64,000 nt of DNA from Streptomyces zaomyceticus. Its GTDB lineage: Bacteria; Actinomycetota; Actinomycetes; Streptomycetales; Streptomycetaceae. The number at the start of each line of letters is the position of its first letter. Positions within the stretch are counted from its first letter, which is position 1. Made by a program: the position numbers and the translations under genes. Shown piece by piece: positions 46,304 to 54,196 of the stretch. Below the pieces are notes generated by a model. It saw only the letters and a program-made list of their open reading frames with translations, was not told the origin of the DNA and searched no databases. Where the stretch lies: assembly GCF_014656215.1 (NCBI RefSeq), contig NZ_BNBZ01000026.1:34369-98368 (forward strand), read 5' to 3'.

Positions 46304-46485
46304 TTGACAGTCAAGTGGATCACTGGCACCTTGATCAACAGCGGAAACGCTCCGTGTCGTATCGCTTTGATTGACCCGGGGGAACTGCCCGCAACCAGCC
46401 CTGGAAGACCAGTGGTTCATGACGACTCAGGGCAAGTGCGGGCATGGGTCGGCCCTGTGGGCCGAAGACCAAGAAGGAACTGAAG

Positions 46486-46983
46486 ATGATTCGCAAGGCA
46501 ATGTCGGCGCTCATAGCGCTCATGACCATGGTCGGCGTGAGCTTCCTCGCCGCGAGCCCGGCTTCGGCCGCCGGCGAGACCAAGCTGTGGAACATGGGCA
46601 ACTGCGCCACCCCCGAGGGCAACAGCACCGCCAACGGCGCCGTCGTCACCGTGTGGGACTGCACCGGCAGCCCGCTGCAGCGGTGGCACTGGAACGGCAT
46701 GTTCCTCGTCCACGACGTGAGCGGTAAGTGTCTGACGCCGCGCGGCAACGCCTCGGGCACCAACGGCGCCGTCCTGACCCTGTGGACCTGTGACTTCAAC
46801 TCGCTGAACAGCCCGCAGCGGTTCGACGAGGACTTCGACCAGTACTCCGACCGCATCCGGACCCTCAACGGCACGAAGTGCATCACCAACAAGGGCAACT
46901 CGCTGGCCAACGGCACCTGGCTGACCCTGTGGACCTGCAACCCCACGTGGAACTACGCGCAGGTGTGGCAGATCTCCCAGTAA
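46486..46983 (+). CDS. Secreted ricin-type beta-trefoil lectin
   Basis: 165 residues. The signal peptide ends near ASPASA. The rest is a single beta-trefoil with three repeats marked by LQRWHW, PQRFDED and AQVWQIS (the QxW positions) and Cys pairs in each repeat. There is no catalytic domain, so it is a stand-alone carbohydrate-binding protein. AAGGA lies 8 bp before ATG 46486. A strong terminator follows. It is divergent from the TetR gene and may be its target. Confidence 0.88.
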   Translation: MIRKAMSALIALMTMVGVSFLAASPASAAGETKLWNMGNCATPEGNSTANGAVVTVWDCTGSPLQRWHWNGMFLVHDVSGKCLTPRGNASGTNGAVLTLWTCDFNSLNSPQRFDEDFDQYSDRIRTLNGTKCITNKGNSLANGTWLTLWTCNPTWNYAQVWQISQ

Positions 46984-47015
46984 TTCCGTAGTCCCGCTCA
47001 CGCGCACTACGCACG

Positions 47016-47044
47016 ACGGCCCGCCGATGAGATCGGCGGGCCGT
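47016..47044 (+). terminator. Rho-independent terminator after the lectin gene
   Basis: ACGGCCCGCCGAT (47016-47028) pairs with ATCGGCGGGCCGT (47032-47044) around a 3-base loop and is followed by TTTCCTTTTC. It has the most canonical T-rich tail in the window. Confidence 0.9.
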
Positions 47045-47074
47045 TTCCTTTTCGTGTCACCCGGAGGCGACAAC

Positions 47075-47416
47075 TCAGCCCAGGAGCGGGAGGAGCCGTC
47101 CCACCGCCTCCACGACCGGCTGGCCGACGGCGCCGACGGCGGCGGCGATCTGCGCGACGGAGGCCAGGACGAGGCCGCGCTGCCGCAGGGCCGCCCGGTC
47201 GGGGATGAGTTCGGGCAGGGCCTCGTCGACGGTCTGTGCCTGCTCCGGGCCGAGGTGGGGCCGCAGGTCCTGAAGGAGGCGGGTGAGCTCCTCGACGGCG
47301 GCGCGGAGCCGGTCGTCCGGTGTGCCGCCGACGGTGCCGTAGTTGATGCCGACGTTGCCCTGGCCGTCGTTCATGTGGACCACGGGCCCGTAGTTGTTCG
47401 TCGTGTCGTCGCTCAC
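47075..47416 (-). CDS. Small helical protein with N-terminal Asn/Gly-rich motif
   Basis: 113 residues. Residues 7-25 carry NNYGPVVHMN, then G-x-GNVGIN, a motif nearly identical to the C-terminus of the upstream gene product. The rest is predicted helical by eye (LRAAVEELTRLLQDLRPHL, then LVLASVAQIAAAVGAVG, then VVEAVGRLLPLLG), and the last ~35 residues are strongly hydrophobic and might insert into membranes. GTG 47416 overlaps the upstream stop (GTGA), so the two are translated together. No known family; see findings. Confidence 0.75.
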   Translation of the reverse strand: MSDDTTNNYGPVVHMNDGQGNVGINYGTVGGTPDDRLRAAVEELTRLLQDLRPHLGPEQAQTVDEALPELIPDRAALRQRGLVLASVAQIAAAVGAVGQPVVEAVGRLLPLLG

Positions 47417-48039
47417 AGGTTGATCCCCCTGTTGTTCCGGCCGCCGTTCATGTGGACGACAGGGCCGAAGTTGTTCGTGTGGTTGTACTGCTGCACGACC
47501 GCGGTGAACTCGGCCTCCGGGTTGTCGATGGCGTGCGCGATCCGTCCGGCGATGTCCAGCAGTTCGTTCACGGTCGGCAGGGTCACGACCACCGTGGAGC
47601 CGCCGGCCGTTTCCACGACCAGCACAGGCGTCGGCGACTGGAACAGCTCCTTGAGGAGGAACAGGAACAGGGCGATCCCGACGACGAGGAGAACGGGGTT
47701 GCCCTCGATCTCGCCGTCGCTCGCGTAGTTGATCGCGGCGTAGATCAGGGCGGCGACGAGGAGCCACCTCAGGAAGCGGACGAAGGCCGCACCCCGGTCG
47801 GCCTTGATCATGAAGGCCTCGACGCGGGTGATGTTGTGCAGCGGGAGGGCCGCGGAGCCCACCCACAGGATCCGGCGACTCACCTTGAGGACCAGGGTGC
47901 CGTCCCGGCGGGGCACCTGCGGTGCGGGCGATGCCGGCGGCACCGAAGACGCCCATGGCCGCTCGGACGGTGTCGGTGGCACCGAAGGCGCCCGCGGCGG
48001 CTCGGGCGGCGGCGGTCCTGCGGGTCCCGTGGCGTCCAT
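47413..48039 (-). CDS. DUF6232-like membrane protein with C-terminal Asn/Gly-rich motif
   Basis: 208 residues. A ~60-residue Pro-rich N-terminus is followed by LVLKVSRRILWVGSAALPLHNITRVEAF, which matches the DUF6232 proteins I remember, then two membrane segments (LRWLLVAALIYAAINYA and PVLLVVGIALFLFLLKEL) and a soluble domain (LVVETAGGSTVVVTLPTVNEL). It ends in NNFGPVVHMN then NRGINL, the motif repeated in the next gene. The ATG at 48039 follows CGGGGGGAAC. Function unknown. Confidence 0.78.
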   Translation of the reverse strand: MDATGPAGPPPPEPPRAPSVPPTPSERPWASSVPPASPAPQVPRRDGTLVLKVSRRILWVGSAALPLHNITRVEAFMIKADRGAAFVRFLRWLLVAALIYAAINYASDGEIEGNPVLLVVGIALFLFLLKELFQSPTPVLVVETAGGSTVVVTLPTVNELLDIAGRIAHAIDNPEAEFTAVVQQYNHTNNFGPVVHMNGGRNNRGINL

Positions 48040-48306
48040 GTGTTCCCCCCGATGTCCGGTCGGTCGCTTCCACCCCGCGCGCGGGGTCACCATTAAGCGC
48101 CCGAAGAGGGTCGTGAGGCAGGAGAGAAACAGCCAACTCGCCTTTCTGGCCGGTACTTTGCCCTACATCCCTTCTTGTGCCGGTGCGGGCACGGCCGACG
48201 TGCCGTACGCCAAAACCGCTGTCCCCCGGGCCGCCCCACTCCCTACACTCACGTCACGGCGCGCCGACCGGTGTGCCGTCCGACGTCCGACCGAGGGGAG
48301 ACGACC
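48040..48306. other. Intergenic region between the DUF6232 pair and the EF-G leader ORF
   Basis: 267 bp with divergent promoter capacity and no coding signal. TACACT at 48244-48249 is a plausible -10 element for the rightward transcript. GCGCGCG-type palindromes occur near 48080. Nothing else is recognised. Confidence 0.4.
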
Positions 48307-48438
48307 GTGCGTTGCCACAACGCCGTCGCCGCGTCGTCCCCCCGTGCCCGGTACGACGTGATCCTCGCCTCTCCCTCCGGCCGGTGGCGGCTGCGCGCCC
48401 GCCATCGCCGACCCGTGACGCTTCCGCCGTCCCTCTGA
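48307..48438 (+). CDS. Candidate leader ORF upstream of the EF-G paralogue
   Basis: 43 codons from GTG 48307, which is preceded at ideal distance by GAGGGGAG. The product is basic (MRCHNAVAASSPRARYDV, later RWRLRARHRRPV) with no recognised domain. Its stop lies in a small hairpin (GCCGTC/GACGGC, 48426-48442), 61 bp before the EF-G-like start. A regulatory leader whose translation controls the downstream gene is possible; a small independent protein or chance ORF cannot be excluded. Confidence 0.45.
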   Translation: MRCHNAVAASSPRARYDVILASPSGRWRLRARHRRPVTLPPSL

Positions 48439-48499
48439 CGGCCCTCGTACGGGACATCGCGCTGCCCTGTCTCCACGCAGCAGCGAAAGGCACGACACC

Positions 48500-50518
48500 G
48501 TGCGTACTCACCTCACCGACCGCGTCCGCAACCTCGGCATCCTCGCCCACGTCGACGCCGGCAAGACCACCGTCACCGAGCGGTTCCTGTACCTCACCGG
48601 AGCCACCCACAAGCGCGGCGAGGTCCACGACGGCACCACCGTCACCGACTTCGACCCGCAGGAGCGGGACCGGGGCATCACGATCTTCGCCGCGGCCGTC
48701 AGCTGCGACTGGGCCGGGCACCGGATCAACCTGATCGACACCCCGGGGCACGTCGACTTCTCCGACGAGGTCGAACGCTCCCTGCGCGTCCTCGACGGCG
48801 CCGTCGCCGTCTTCGACGCCGTCGCGGGCGTCGAGCCGCAGAGCGAGACGGTGTGGCGCCAGGCCGACCGGCACGGCGTCCCGCGCATCGCGTTCGTCAA
48901 CAAGCTGGACCGCGCGGGCGCGGAGCTCGACACCGCCGTGGAGTCGATCCGTACGCGTCTCGGCACCGTCCCGCTGCCCGTCCAGCTCCCCATCGGGCGC
49001 GAGGACGGCTTCACGGGCCTCGTGGACCTGGTCGGGATGCGGGCGTACGTATGGGCCGACGGGGCCGACACGTACACCGACCGGCCGGTCCCCGACGACC
49101 TCCTGGAGGAGGCCCGGCACCGCAGGCGACGCCTGGAGGAATCGGTGGCGGAGCTCCACCCGGGTGCCCTGGAGGAGTTCTGCGGCGAGGGCGCGCTCTC
49201 GGCGGAGACCCTCACGGGCGCGCTCCGCGACCTCACCCTCACCGGCGAGGCCGTGGTCGTGCTCTGCGGTTCGGCGTACCGCAACCGGGGTGTCGAGCCG
49301 CTGCTCGACGCGGTCGTCTCGTACCTCCCGGCGCCGTCGGACATGCCTCCGGTCCGCGGGGAGGTCCCGGCGGACCCGGAGGCGCCGTTCACCGCCCTCG
49401 CGTTCAAGGTGAGCGCGACCGCCACCGGCCGCATGACGTACGTCCGCGTCTACGCGGGCACGATCGGAAAGGGGGACACCGTGCTCGACGCCGTCAGCGG
49501 CCGCACCGAACGGATCGCCCGCATCCTGCGGGTGCAGGCCGACCGGGCGACCGAGGTCGACGTGGCGCGCGCCGGGGACATCGTCGCCGTCGTGGGCCCG
49601 AAGGGCGTCCGCGCGGGGGCGACCCTGTGCGCCCCGGGCGCGCCGATCGTCCTCGAACCGCCGACGACCGCCGACCCCGTGGTCTCGGTCGCCGTCGAGG
49701 CGCGCCGGAGCACGGACACCGGTCGGCTGGCGACGGCCCTCGCCCGGCTCTCCGAGGAGGACCCGTCGCTCGTCGTGCGGTCGGACCCGGAGACGGGCCA
49801 GACCGTCCTGTCGGGCCTGGGCGAACTGCACCTGGAGGTCGCGGTGGAGAAGCTGCGGCGCGACCGGGGCCTTGAGGTCACGGTGGGCCGTCCGCAGGTC
49901 GCGTACCGGGAGACGGTGGCGAAGGGCGTCACCGGCCTGCTGTACCGCCATGTCAAACAGGACGGCGGCGCGGGCCAGTTCGCCCATGTCGTCATCGACG
50001 TCGCACCGCTCGACGAGGGAGAGGAGTTCGCGTTCACGTCGGCCGTCACGGGCGGCCGGGTCCCGCAGGAGTACGTCCGCGCGGTCGAGGCCGGCTGCCG
50101 GGACGCCCTCGTCGAGGGCCCGCTCGGCGGCCACCCGGTGACGGGTGTCCGGGTCACGCTCACGGACGGCGCGACGCATCCGAAGGACTCCTCGGAGATG
50201 GCGTTCCGCACGGCGGGCAGGTTCGCGCTGCGCGAGGCGCTCCGCGCGAGTGCCATGACGCTCCTGGAGCCGGTGACCGACGTGACGGTCACCGCCCCCG
50301 CGGAGTCCGTCGGTTCGGTCCTCGGCGACCTCGCGGCCCGCCGCGGCCGGGTGACGGACCAGACGACCCGCTCCGGTACGGCGGTGGTGGAGGCGACGGT
50401 GCCGCTGGCCGAACTCTTCGGCTACGCGTCCCGCCTGCGCGGCCGCACCCAGGGCCGGGGCACCTTCACGACCCGCCCGGCGGGCTATGCCCCGGCGCCA
50501 CGGGGGCAGGTCGACTGA
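48500..50518 (+). CDS. fusA2: Elongation factor G paralogue (EF-G2)
   Basis: A translational GTPase of 672 residues. G1 is AHVDAGKTT (16-24), the switch is RDRGITIFAAAV, G3 is DTPGH and G4 is NKLD. Domain IV/V features (HVKQDGGAGQFAHV, GVRVTLTDGATHPKDSSEMAF, LRGRTQGRGTF) are EF-G-like. It is more EF-G- than TetM-like, and too short for the main EF-G (~700). Such second copies occur in actinomycetes with an uncertain role: ribosome recycling, stress or drug protection. GTG 48500 follows AAAGG. Confidence 0.85.
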   Translation: MRTHLTDRVRNLGILAHVDAGKTTVTERFLYLTGATHKRGEVHDGTTVTDFDPQERDRGITIFAAAVSCDWAGHRINLIDTPGHVDFSDEVERSLRVLDGAVAVFDAVAGVEPQSETVWRQADRHGVPRIAFVNKLDRAGAELDTAVESIRTRLGTVPLPVQLPIGREDGFTGLVDLVGMRAYVWADGADTYTDRPVPDDLLEEARHRRRRLEESVAELHPGALEEFCGEGALSAETLTGALRDLTLTGEAVVVLCGSAYRNRGVEPLLDAVVSYLPAPSDMPPVRGEVPADPEAPFTALAFKVSATATGRMTYVRVYAGTIGKGDTVLDAVSGRTERIARILRVQADRATEVDVARAGDIVAVVGPKGVRAGATLCAPGAPIVLEPPTTADPVVSVAVEARRSTDTGRLATALARLSEEDPSLVVRSDPETGQTVLSGLGELHLEVAVEKLRRDRGLEVTVGRPQVAYRETVAKGVTGLLYRHVKQDGGAGQFAHVVIDVAPLDEGEEFAFTSAVTGGRVPQEYVRAVEAGCRDALVEGPLGGHPVTGVRVTLTDGATHPKDSSEMAFRTAGRFALREALRASAMTLLEPVTDVTVTAPAESVGSVLGDLAARRGRVTDQTTRSGTAVVEATVPLAELFGYASRLRGRTQGRGTFTTRPAGYAPAPRGQVD

Positions 50519-50523
50519 GGGAA

Positions 50524-50562
50524 GGGTGTCCGGTCCGTGGCGACCCCACGGACCGGACACCC
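50524..50562. terminator. Bidirectional terminator after the EF-G paralogue
   Basis: GGGTGTCCGGTCCGTGG (50524-50540) pairs perfectly with CCACGGACCGGACACCC (50546-50562) around CGACC. It serves fusA2 and the convergent membrane protein gene. Confidence 0.85.
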
Positions 50563-50564
50563 GC

Positions 50565-51083
50565 TCAGGCGCCGCTCTTCGTCGCCCCGGCCCCGGGCAT
50601 CGGAGCGTGGACGCCCTCCGCGCGCCGCTGCCGCCTCAGGTGGACCGTCGACCACACGAGCAACAGCGCGAAGAACACGGCACCGGCACCGAACAGGACG
50701 GCGCCCACGGCCGCCCCACCGCCACCGACATCGTCCTGAGCGGCGACCACCTGCGGATCGTCCTCCCTGAACCGGACGGTCAGACGATCACCGGCCTCGT
50801 CGTCCCCGTGACCGCTCCCCACCGGAAGGTTCGCCACCACGGTCCGCCCCTCGGCCTCGAACCTGACCTCGCATCCCCCGAGGAAGCATCCCGAGCCGGC
50901 CGCGACCATCGTCGCCTCGGCCTGTCGGCCGTCCTGGAGGGAGCGCAGGTGCTGGGCCGCCGGAAGCATCACGAGCCCCGACAGAGCCGCCAGCAGCAGT
51001 GTGATCACCAGCCCGAACACGACCGCCGCGCGTGGTCCCAGAAATCCCTTGACCGCATTCGTCTCGGCGTCCAAGTCGTCCAC
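50565..51083 (-). CDS. DUF3592-like membrane protein
   Basis: 172 residues with two membrane segments (AAVVFGLVITLLLAALSGLVML and VGAVLFGAGAVFFALLLVW) flanking an extracytoplasmic domain of ~70 residues holding a Cys pair (GCFLGGCEVRFEAEG) and FREDDPQVV. The layout is that of DUF3592 proteins. Function unknown. It lies 33 bp downstream of the ATPase gene on the same strand. Confidence 0.75.
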   Translation of the reverse strand: MDDLDAETNAVKGFLGPRAAVVFGLVITLLLAALSGLVMLPAAQHLRSLQDGRQAEATMVAAGSGCFLGGCEVRFEAEGRTVVANLPVGSGHGDDEAGDRLTVRFREDDPQVVAAQDDVGGGGAAVGAVLFGAGAVFFALLLVWSTVHLRRQRRAEGVHAPMPGAGATKSGA

Positions 51084-51116
51084 CCCCTACGCCTGTTCCT
51101 TCCCGATCAAGGTACG

Positions 51117-51554
51117 TCAGGGGCCGAGGTCGAGGTCGGCTCGTACGGTCTTCCCGACCGGTACGCGGTCGAGCACCGACCACTGGGAGGCGAGCGCCTC
51201 GACGAGGAGCAGACCGCGGCCGCCCTCGTCGAGGGGGCCCGTGGCGACGGAGGCCGGGCGGCGCTCGCCCCGGGTGTCGGACACGTCGACCCTCAGCCGC
51301 ACACCGGGCGTGTACGTGAGCGCCAGCTCGAAGTCCCGCCCGGGGACACGGCCGTGGGTGACGGCGTTGGCGGCGAGCTCGGCGACGAGCAGCCCGACAG
51401 AGTCGGAGACTTCGGAGCCGTACGGGATGCCCCAGCGGTCGAGCTGATGCAGAGCGAGACGCCGGGCGAGCCGGGCGCCGCGCGGGGTCGAGCTGAAGCG
51501 CTGGGTGAACATACGTACGGTGACGGGGGCTTGGCGGGCCGTGGGGGTGGTCAT
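51117..51554 (-). CDS. Anti-sigma-factor-type ATP-binding protein (HATPase)
   Basis: 145 residues of the SpoIIAB/RsbW-like GHKL ATPase group. The N-box is LLVAELAANAVTHG, the G1 box is VDVSDTRGERRP and the G2 box is DEGGRGLLLVEALAS. In streptomycetes such small ATPases pair with XRE/DUF5753 and DUF397 proteins and influence development and antibiotic production. Divergent from the XRE gene across a region with a perfect palindrome. Confidence 0.9.
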   Translation of the reverse strand: MTTPTARQAPVTVRMFTQRFSSTPRGARLARRLALHQLDRWGIPYGSEVSDSVGLLVAELAANAVTHGRVPGRDFELALTYTPGVRLRVDVSDTRGERRPASVATGPLDEGGRGLLLVEALASQWSVLDRVPVGKTVRADLDLGP

Positions 51555-51595
51555 GGGGCCAATGTGGCGTCGGCCGGACGGAGTTGCCAGCTCAG

Positions 51596-51625
51596 GAACC
51601 CGTACGCTGCACAGCGTACGGGTTC
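51596..51625. promoter_or_regulatory. Perfect 30-bp palindrome, probable XRE operator
   Basis: Arms GAACCCGTACGCTG (51596-51609) and CAGCGTACGGGTTC (51612-51625) are exact complements separated by CA. It is centred in the 149-bp divergent gap, 42 bp from the ATPase start and 79 bp from the XRE start. Confidence 0.75.
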
Positions 51626-51703
51626 ACGCTCTGGACTGTACCGGTGACTACCAGTGAACCTGGATGCGTTCGGCGCGAGCACACAGGTACGGGAGGTGGC
51701 GGG

Positions 51704-52537
51704 GTGACGGACGGGGTCCCGAAGGGAACCGAACCGGAGACGTCGGAGAGCCTGAAGGCTTTCGGGGAAGTGGTCAAGGCCTTCCGCAGACGGGCGGGGC
51801 TGACGCAGGAACAGTTCGCACCGCCGGTGGGCTACTCGGTCCCCATGATCGCCTCGATCGAGCAGGGCCGACGTCTGCCCTCGAAGGAGTTCGTGGACCG
51901 GGCGGAGGAGGTGCTGGACGCGTTCGGCGTCATCAGGGCGGCGGCGAAGCACCTGACGCGCAAGGCGGGCCTCGCGAAGTGGTTCGAGGGGTGGGCGGAG
52001 CTGGAGCCGCTGGCGGTGACGCTGTACATCTTCGAGAACCGGCTGGTGCCAGGCCTGCTACAGACACCCTCGTATGCCAGGACGCTCTTCGAGGAACAGA
52101 TCCCGGCGATGAGCGATGACAAGATCGCGTCGAACCTGGTCACGCGCGTGGAGCGGGCGAGCATCCTCACCGAGCGCCCGGAGACGATCTACAGCTTCAT
52201 CATCGAGGAGCACGCACTGCGCCGTCAGGTGGCCGCCCGGGAGGTTATGGACGCACAGCTCGACCACATCATCGAACTCAGCAAGCGACGCAACATCGAC
52301 GTCCAGATCATGCCGCAGTCGCGTGGGTACCACGCAGGTCTCGGAGGCCCCCTGTGCCTCCTGGAGACCGAGGAGAACGCCTGGTACGCGTACAGCGAGG
52401 GCCAGGGCACCGGCCAGCTCATCTCCGACCCCAAAGTGGTCAGCATCCTCCAGCAGCGGTATGCCAGGATGCGGACACAGGCTCTGTCTGTAGAGGCGAC
52501 CGTGGGCCTGATGCGGGAGATCCGAGGAGCACTATGA
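51704..52537 (+). CDS. XRE-family helix-turn-helix regulator with DUF5753
   Basis: 277 residues. The helix-turn-helix is at about 15-70: LKAFGEVVKAFRRRAGLTQE, then YSVPMIASIEQGRRLPSKEFVDRAEEVL. The C-terminal DUF5753 region contains ENRLVPGLLQTPSYARTLF and ILTERPE, then FIIEEHALRR. GTG 51704 (VTDGVPKG) follows GGGAGGTGG. It overlaps the DUF397 gene (ATGA), the usual partner arrangement (as in WhiJ-type loci). Confidence 0.92.
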   Translation: MTDGVPKGTEPETSESLKAFGEVVKAFRRRAGLTQEQFAPPVGYSVPMIASIEQGRRLPSKEFVDRAEEVLDAFGVIRAAAKHLTRKAGLAKWFEGWAELEPLAVTLYIFENRLVPGLLQTPSYARTLFEEQIPAMSDDKIASNLVTRVERASILTERPETIYSFIIEEHALRRQVAAREVMDAQLDHIIELSKRRNIDVQIMPQSRGYHAGLGGPLCLLETEENAWYAYSEGQGTGQLISDPKVVSILQQRYARMRTQALSVEATVGLMREIRGAL

Positions 52538-52713
52538 GCACCACTGAACTGGCCTGGTTCAAGAGCAGCTACAGCAGCGGTGACGGCGACAACTGCGTCG
52601 AAGTCGCCGCCTGCCCCTCCACCGTCCACGTCCGCGACTCCAAGAACCCCACCGGCCCTCAGCTCGCCCTGGACCCCGCCGCCTGGACGGAGTTCCTCTC
52701 CCGGCTGGCCTGA
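52534..52713 (+). CDS. DUF397 protein
   Basis: 59 residues: ELAWFKSSYSSGDGDNCVEVA, then VHVRDSKNPTGPQLALDPAAW, the defining DUF397 sequence. Encoded immediately after and overlapping the XRE gene. DUF397 proteins are thought to counteract or bind the associated XRE regulator, much like an antitoxin or co-regulator. Confidence 0.93.
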   Translation: MSTTELAWFKSSYSSGDGDNCVEVAACPSTVHVRDSKNPTGPQLALDPAAWTEFLSRLA

Positions 52714-52835
52714 CGGGGTCCCGCCCCCAAGCGCCCCGCGTCGTAATCCGGTTGCTCCGGAGCCGTGGTGGGGCTGGACTGTGGCGGGACTTCACGGGCC
52801 GTGGCGTCCCTTCATCCAGGGAGGCAGCGGCAGCA

Positions 52836-54056
52836 ATGGAGATCCGTCACACGACCGAGCAGGACCGAGAGGTCTTCGTCGACACGATCCACGCCGCGTT
52901 CGCGATGCACCCGCCGACCCCGGCGGAGGACGGTGGCGGGGTGTTCTGGGCGGCGTACGAGATGGACCGGAATCTGCTGGCGACGGCGGAGGACGGGAGG
53001 GCCGTCGGGACGGCGGGGGCGTACTCCTTCGAGCTGACGCTGCCGGGTGGGGCGATCGTGCCGGCCTCCGGGGTGACGGCCGTCGGTGTCCTGCCGTCGC
53101 ACCGTCGGCGTGGGGCGCTGACCGCGCTGATGCGGGAGCAGTTGACCTCGTTCCGGGAGCGCGGGGAGTGTCTGGCGGTGCTGCTGGCCGCCGAGGCGGT
53201 GATCTACCGCAGGTTCGGTTACGGGCCGGCGACGTACACGGCTCGGTTGACGGTTCCTCGGCACCGGGGCGCGCTGGCGGCTCCCCGGGCGCGAGGCGCG
53301 GCCGGGGCGGCGGCGTCCGGTTCGGTCGAGGTGGTGCGGCGGTCGCGGTGCGTCGAGGCCCTTGAGGAGGTCTACGACCGGTACCGGCGGGCGCAGCCGG
53401 GGGCGGTGTCGCGGCCGCACCGCTGGTGGGCGTTGCGGGCGGGTCAGCCGCCGGTCGCCGAGGCGCCGCGGTACATCGCGCTTCACCGGGACGCCGAAGG
53501 GGTCGCGGACGGGTACGCCAGCTACGCGGTCGACTCGGGGGTCATGACCGTCGACGAGATCATCACCGCCGACGACGCGGTGTACACGGCGCTGGTGCGG
53601 TTCCTGATCGGGCACGACCTGGTCGAGCGGGTCGTACTGAAGCACGTGCCGACCGACCACCCGCTGCGCTGGCAGCTGGAGGACTTCCGGGGCGGCGAGG
53701 TGACCGGTGACACCGACGGGCTGTGGGTGCGACTGCTGGACGTCCCGCGCGCGCTGACGTCCCGGGGCTGGTTCGCGGACGGGGAGCTGGTCCTCGACGT
53801 GGACGACCCGTTCCTCGGCGAGCGCGACCGGTGGCTGCTGACCGTCCGGGACGGGAAGGCGGAGTGCGTCGCGACGGACCGGGAGCCCGATCTGTCGCTG
53901 GACGTCAGCGACTTGGGGGCGATCTATCTGGGCGGCACGGAGCCGAGCCGGCTGGTGCGCGCCGGGCACGTCCTGGCGCACCGCCCGGAGGCGGCGGCGG
54001 TCGCCGACACGCTCTTCCGTGCCGATCGTCCGCCGCACTGCCTTCACTGGTTCTGA
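52836..54056 (+). CDS. Eis-like GNAT acetyltransferase
   Basis: 406 residues with the three-part Eis layout. An N-terminal GNAT domain has VTAVGVLPSHRRRGALTALM and the Tyr-bearing YRRFGYGPAT. It is followed by a second GNAT-like domain and a C-terminal SCP2-like domain (DVSDLGAIYLGGTEPSRLV). It ends in HWF; in mycobacterial Eis the terminal Phe carboxylate is the catalytic base, so the end is conserved. AGGGAGG precedes ATG 52836. Substrates could be aminoglycosides, peptides or protein lysines. Confidence 0.87.
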   Translation: MEIRHTTEQDREVFVDTIHAAFAMHPPTPAEDGGGVFWAAYEMDRNLLATAEDGRAVGTAGAYSFELTLPGGAIVPASGVTAVGVLPSHRRRGALTALMREQLTSFRERGECLAVLLAAEAVIYRRFGYGPATYTARLTVPRHRGALAAPRARGAAGAAASGSVEVVRRSRCVEALEEVYDRYRRAQPGAVSRPHRWWALRAGQPPVAEAPRYIALHRDAEGVADGYASYAVDSGVMTVDEIITADDAVYTALVRFLIGHDLVERVVLKHVPTDHPLRWQLEDFRGGEVTGDTDGLWVRLLDVPRALTSRGWFADGELVLDVDDPFLGERDRWLLTVRDGKAECVATDREPDLSLDVSDLGAIYLGGTEPSRLVRAGHVLAHRPEAAAVADTLFRADRPPHCLHWF

Positions 54057-54196
54057 CGCCCGCCCGTGGGGGTGCCCGCGGCGGGTGCCCGGTCGTCCTG
54101 GACGGTCCCCGTCCCGCCCGCGTGTGCCAGGATGCGTGTACCTGCCCGCCATCCGCACCGGTGCGGCAGGTGCCGTACGAGACGAGGAGCGACACC

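Noticed and set aside
48500..50518. Tetracycline resistance (TetM/OtrA-type) ribosomal protection protein
   Set aside because: The switch region, NKLD context, GGAGQFAHV block and C-terminal LRGRTQGRGTF are those of EF-G, so EF-G paralogue is the better call.
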